Assembly: GCA_009741485.1 (NCBI GenBank)
Contig: CM019218.1
Span: 40,255,358-40,319,357, forward strand
Length of the DNA: 64,000 bases
Direction: 5' to 3'
Source of the DNA: Malurus cyaneus samueli
Lineage: Eukaryota > Chordata > Aves > Passeriformes > Maluridae
Part shown: piece after piece, positions 63,701 to 64,000 of the stretch
Layout of the letters: the number at the start of each line of letters is the position of its first letter
Position numbering within the stretch: the first letter of the stretch is position 1
The notes under the pieces: generated by a model
Databases searched by the model: none
The model's input: only the letters and a program-made list of their open reading frames with translations
Told to the model about the DNA's origin: nothing
Translations under genes and position numbers: made by a program

Positions 63701-64000
63701 CCTCTGTGCCCCAGCACTGCTAGCTGTTGAAAGCATATGTTCCCAGAGGACTTCCCAGAGTCTCATTATTTTTTTGTCGGAGAAAAGCACTGCAAAACTG
63801 ATGAAAAATGCCACAGAAGGGTGCAAAGTTTTATTAGCCTTTTAAGGTCTGATCAGAAGGCCACTGGAGCAGAAAAATAAGACACTTCCAATTACTTCAG
63901 TGGACTTTGAATTGGACTTTAAGTCAGCCCTCACTCAGTGAACTGCACATATTTGTCATTTCCTTTGCTCTGTTTCAATGTCATTGCCCACTTGCAGCAA
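57709..64000. other. Region 5' of IFTAP coding exon 1, no exon recognised
   Basis: The acceptor at coding exon 1 implies at least one upstream non-coding exon, so some or all of this stretch should be intron. No CpG island or coding exon was seen. The long single-exon RAG2 frame is absent, so RAG2, if it neighbours IFTAP as in mammals, begins beyond 64000. Confidence 0.55.
58290..58318. repeat. Perfect inverted repeat, 13-bp arms, 3-base loop
   Basis: TTTTCCTTCAGCT, then GAG, then AGCTGAAGGAAAA. This tight hairpin lies in the region upstream of IFTAP coding exon 1. Nothing else nearby suggests a small-RNA gene. Confidence 0.9.

Overview
The window looks like nuclear DNA from a bird, most likely a passerine. 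It is AT-rich, has few genes, and carries CR1 retroposons with the avian octamer-type tail, an avian ERVL-type solo LTR, and one short element that combines a tRNA-like A and B box with a CR1-like tail, as in the passerine SINE TguSINE1. No bacterial-style operon, CRISPR array, rRNA or tRNA gene was seen. Most open reading frames of 60-150 codons here are chance ORFs or lie in repeats.

One protein-coding gene can be read in full. It is IFTAP (intraflagellar transport associated protein; C11orf74/NWC in mammals), on the minus strand from a start codon at 57661 to a stop at 30264. It has six coding exons with matching splice phases and predicts about 229 residues (human about 221). Residue similarity to human IFTAP is clear in exons 1, 4, 5 and 6. 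Exons 2 and 3 are supported mainly by splice sites and phase. A polyadenylation signal with a U-rich downstream element lies about 395 bases past the stop. The 5' non-coding exon and promoter were not identified; they should lie in 57.7-64 kb or beyond.

Layout. From 1 to 29.8 kb the sequence is downstream, gene-poor DNA with microsatellites, a CR1 fragment, the SINE, a local GC-rich island and one unexplained 97-codon ORF. From 30.3 to 57.7 kb lies IFTAP, whose introns hold the ERVL LTR, three CR1 pieces, a duplicated segment of about 80 bp and short hairpins. From 57.7 to 64 kb is upstream DNA with no recognisable coding exon. In mammals IFTAP sits head-to-head with RAG2 and next to RAG1, and a large gene desert lies beyond its 3' end. 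If synteny holds, RAG2 should start a little to the right of this window, and the IFTAP introns are where distal RAG regulatory elements might lie. That is inference from known mammalian gene order, not something seen here.

Two single N positions (40894 and 56606) mark assembly gaps. The second is flanked by a perfect 69-bp duplication that is very probably an assembly artefact. No previously undescribed system is evident. The most useful results are the reconstructed IFTAP gene model, the SINE, the gap-flanking duplication and a few unexplained non-coding structures.
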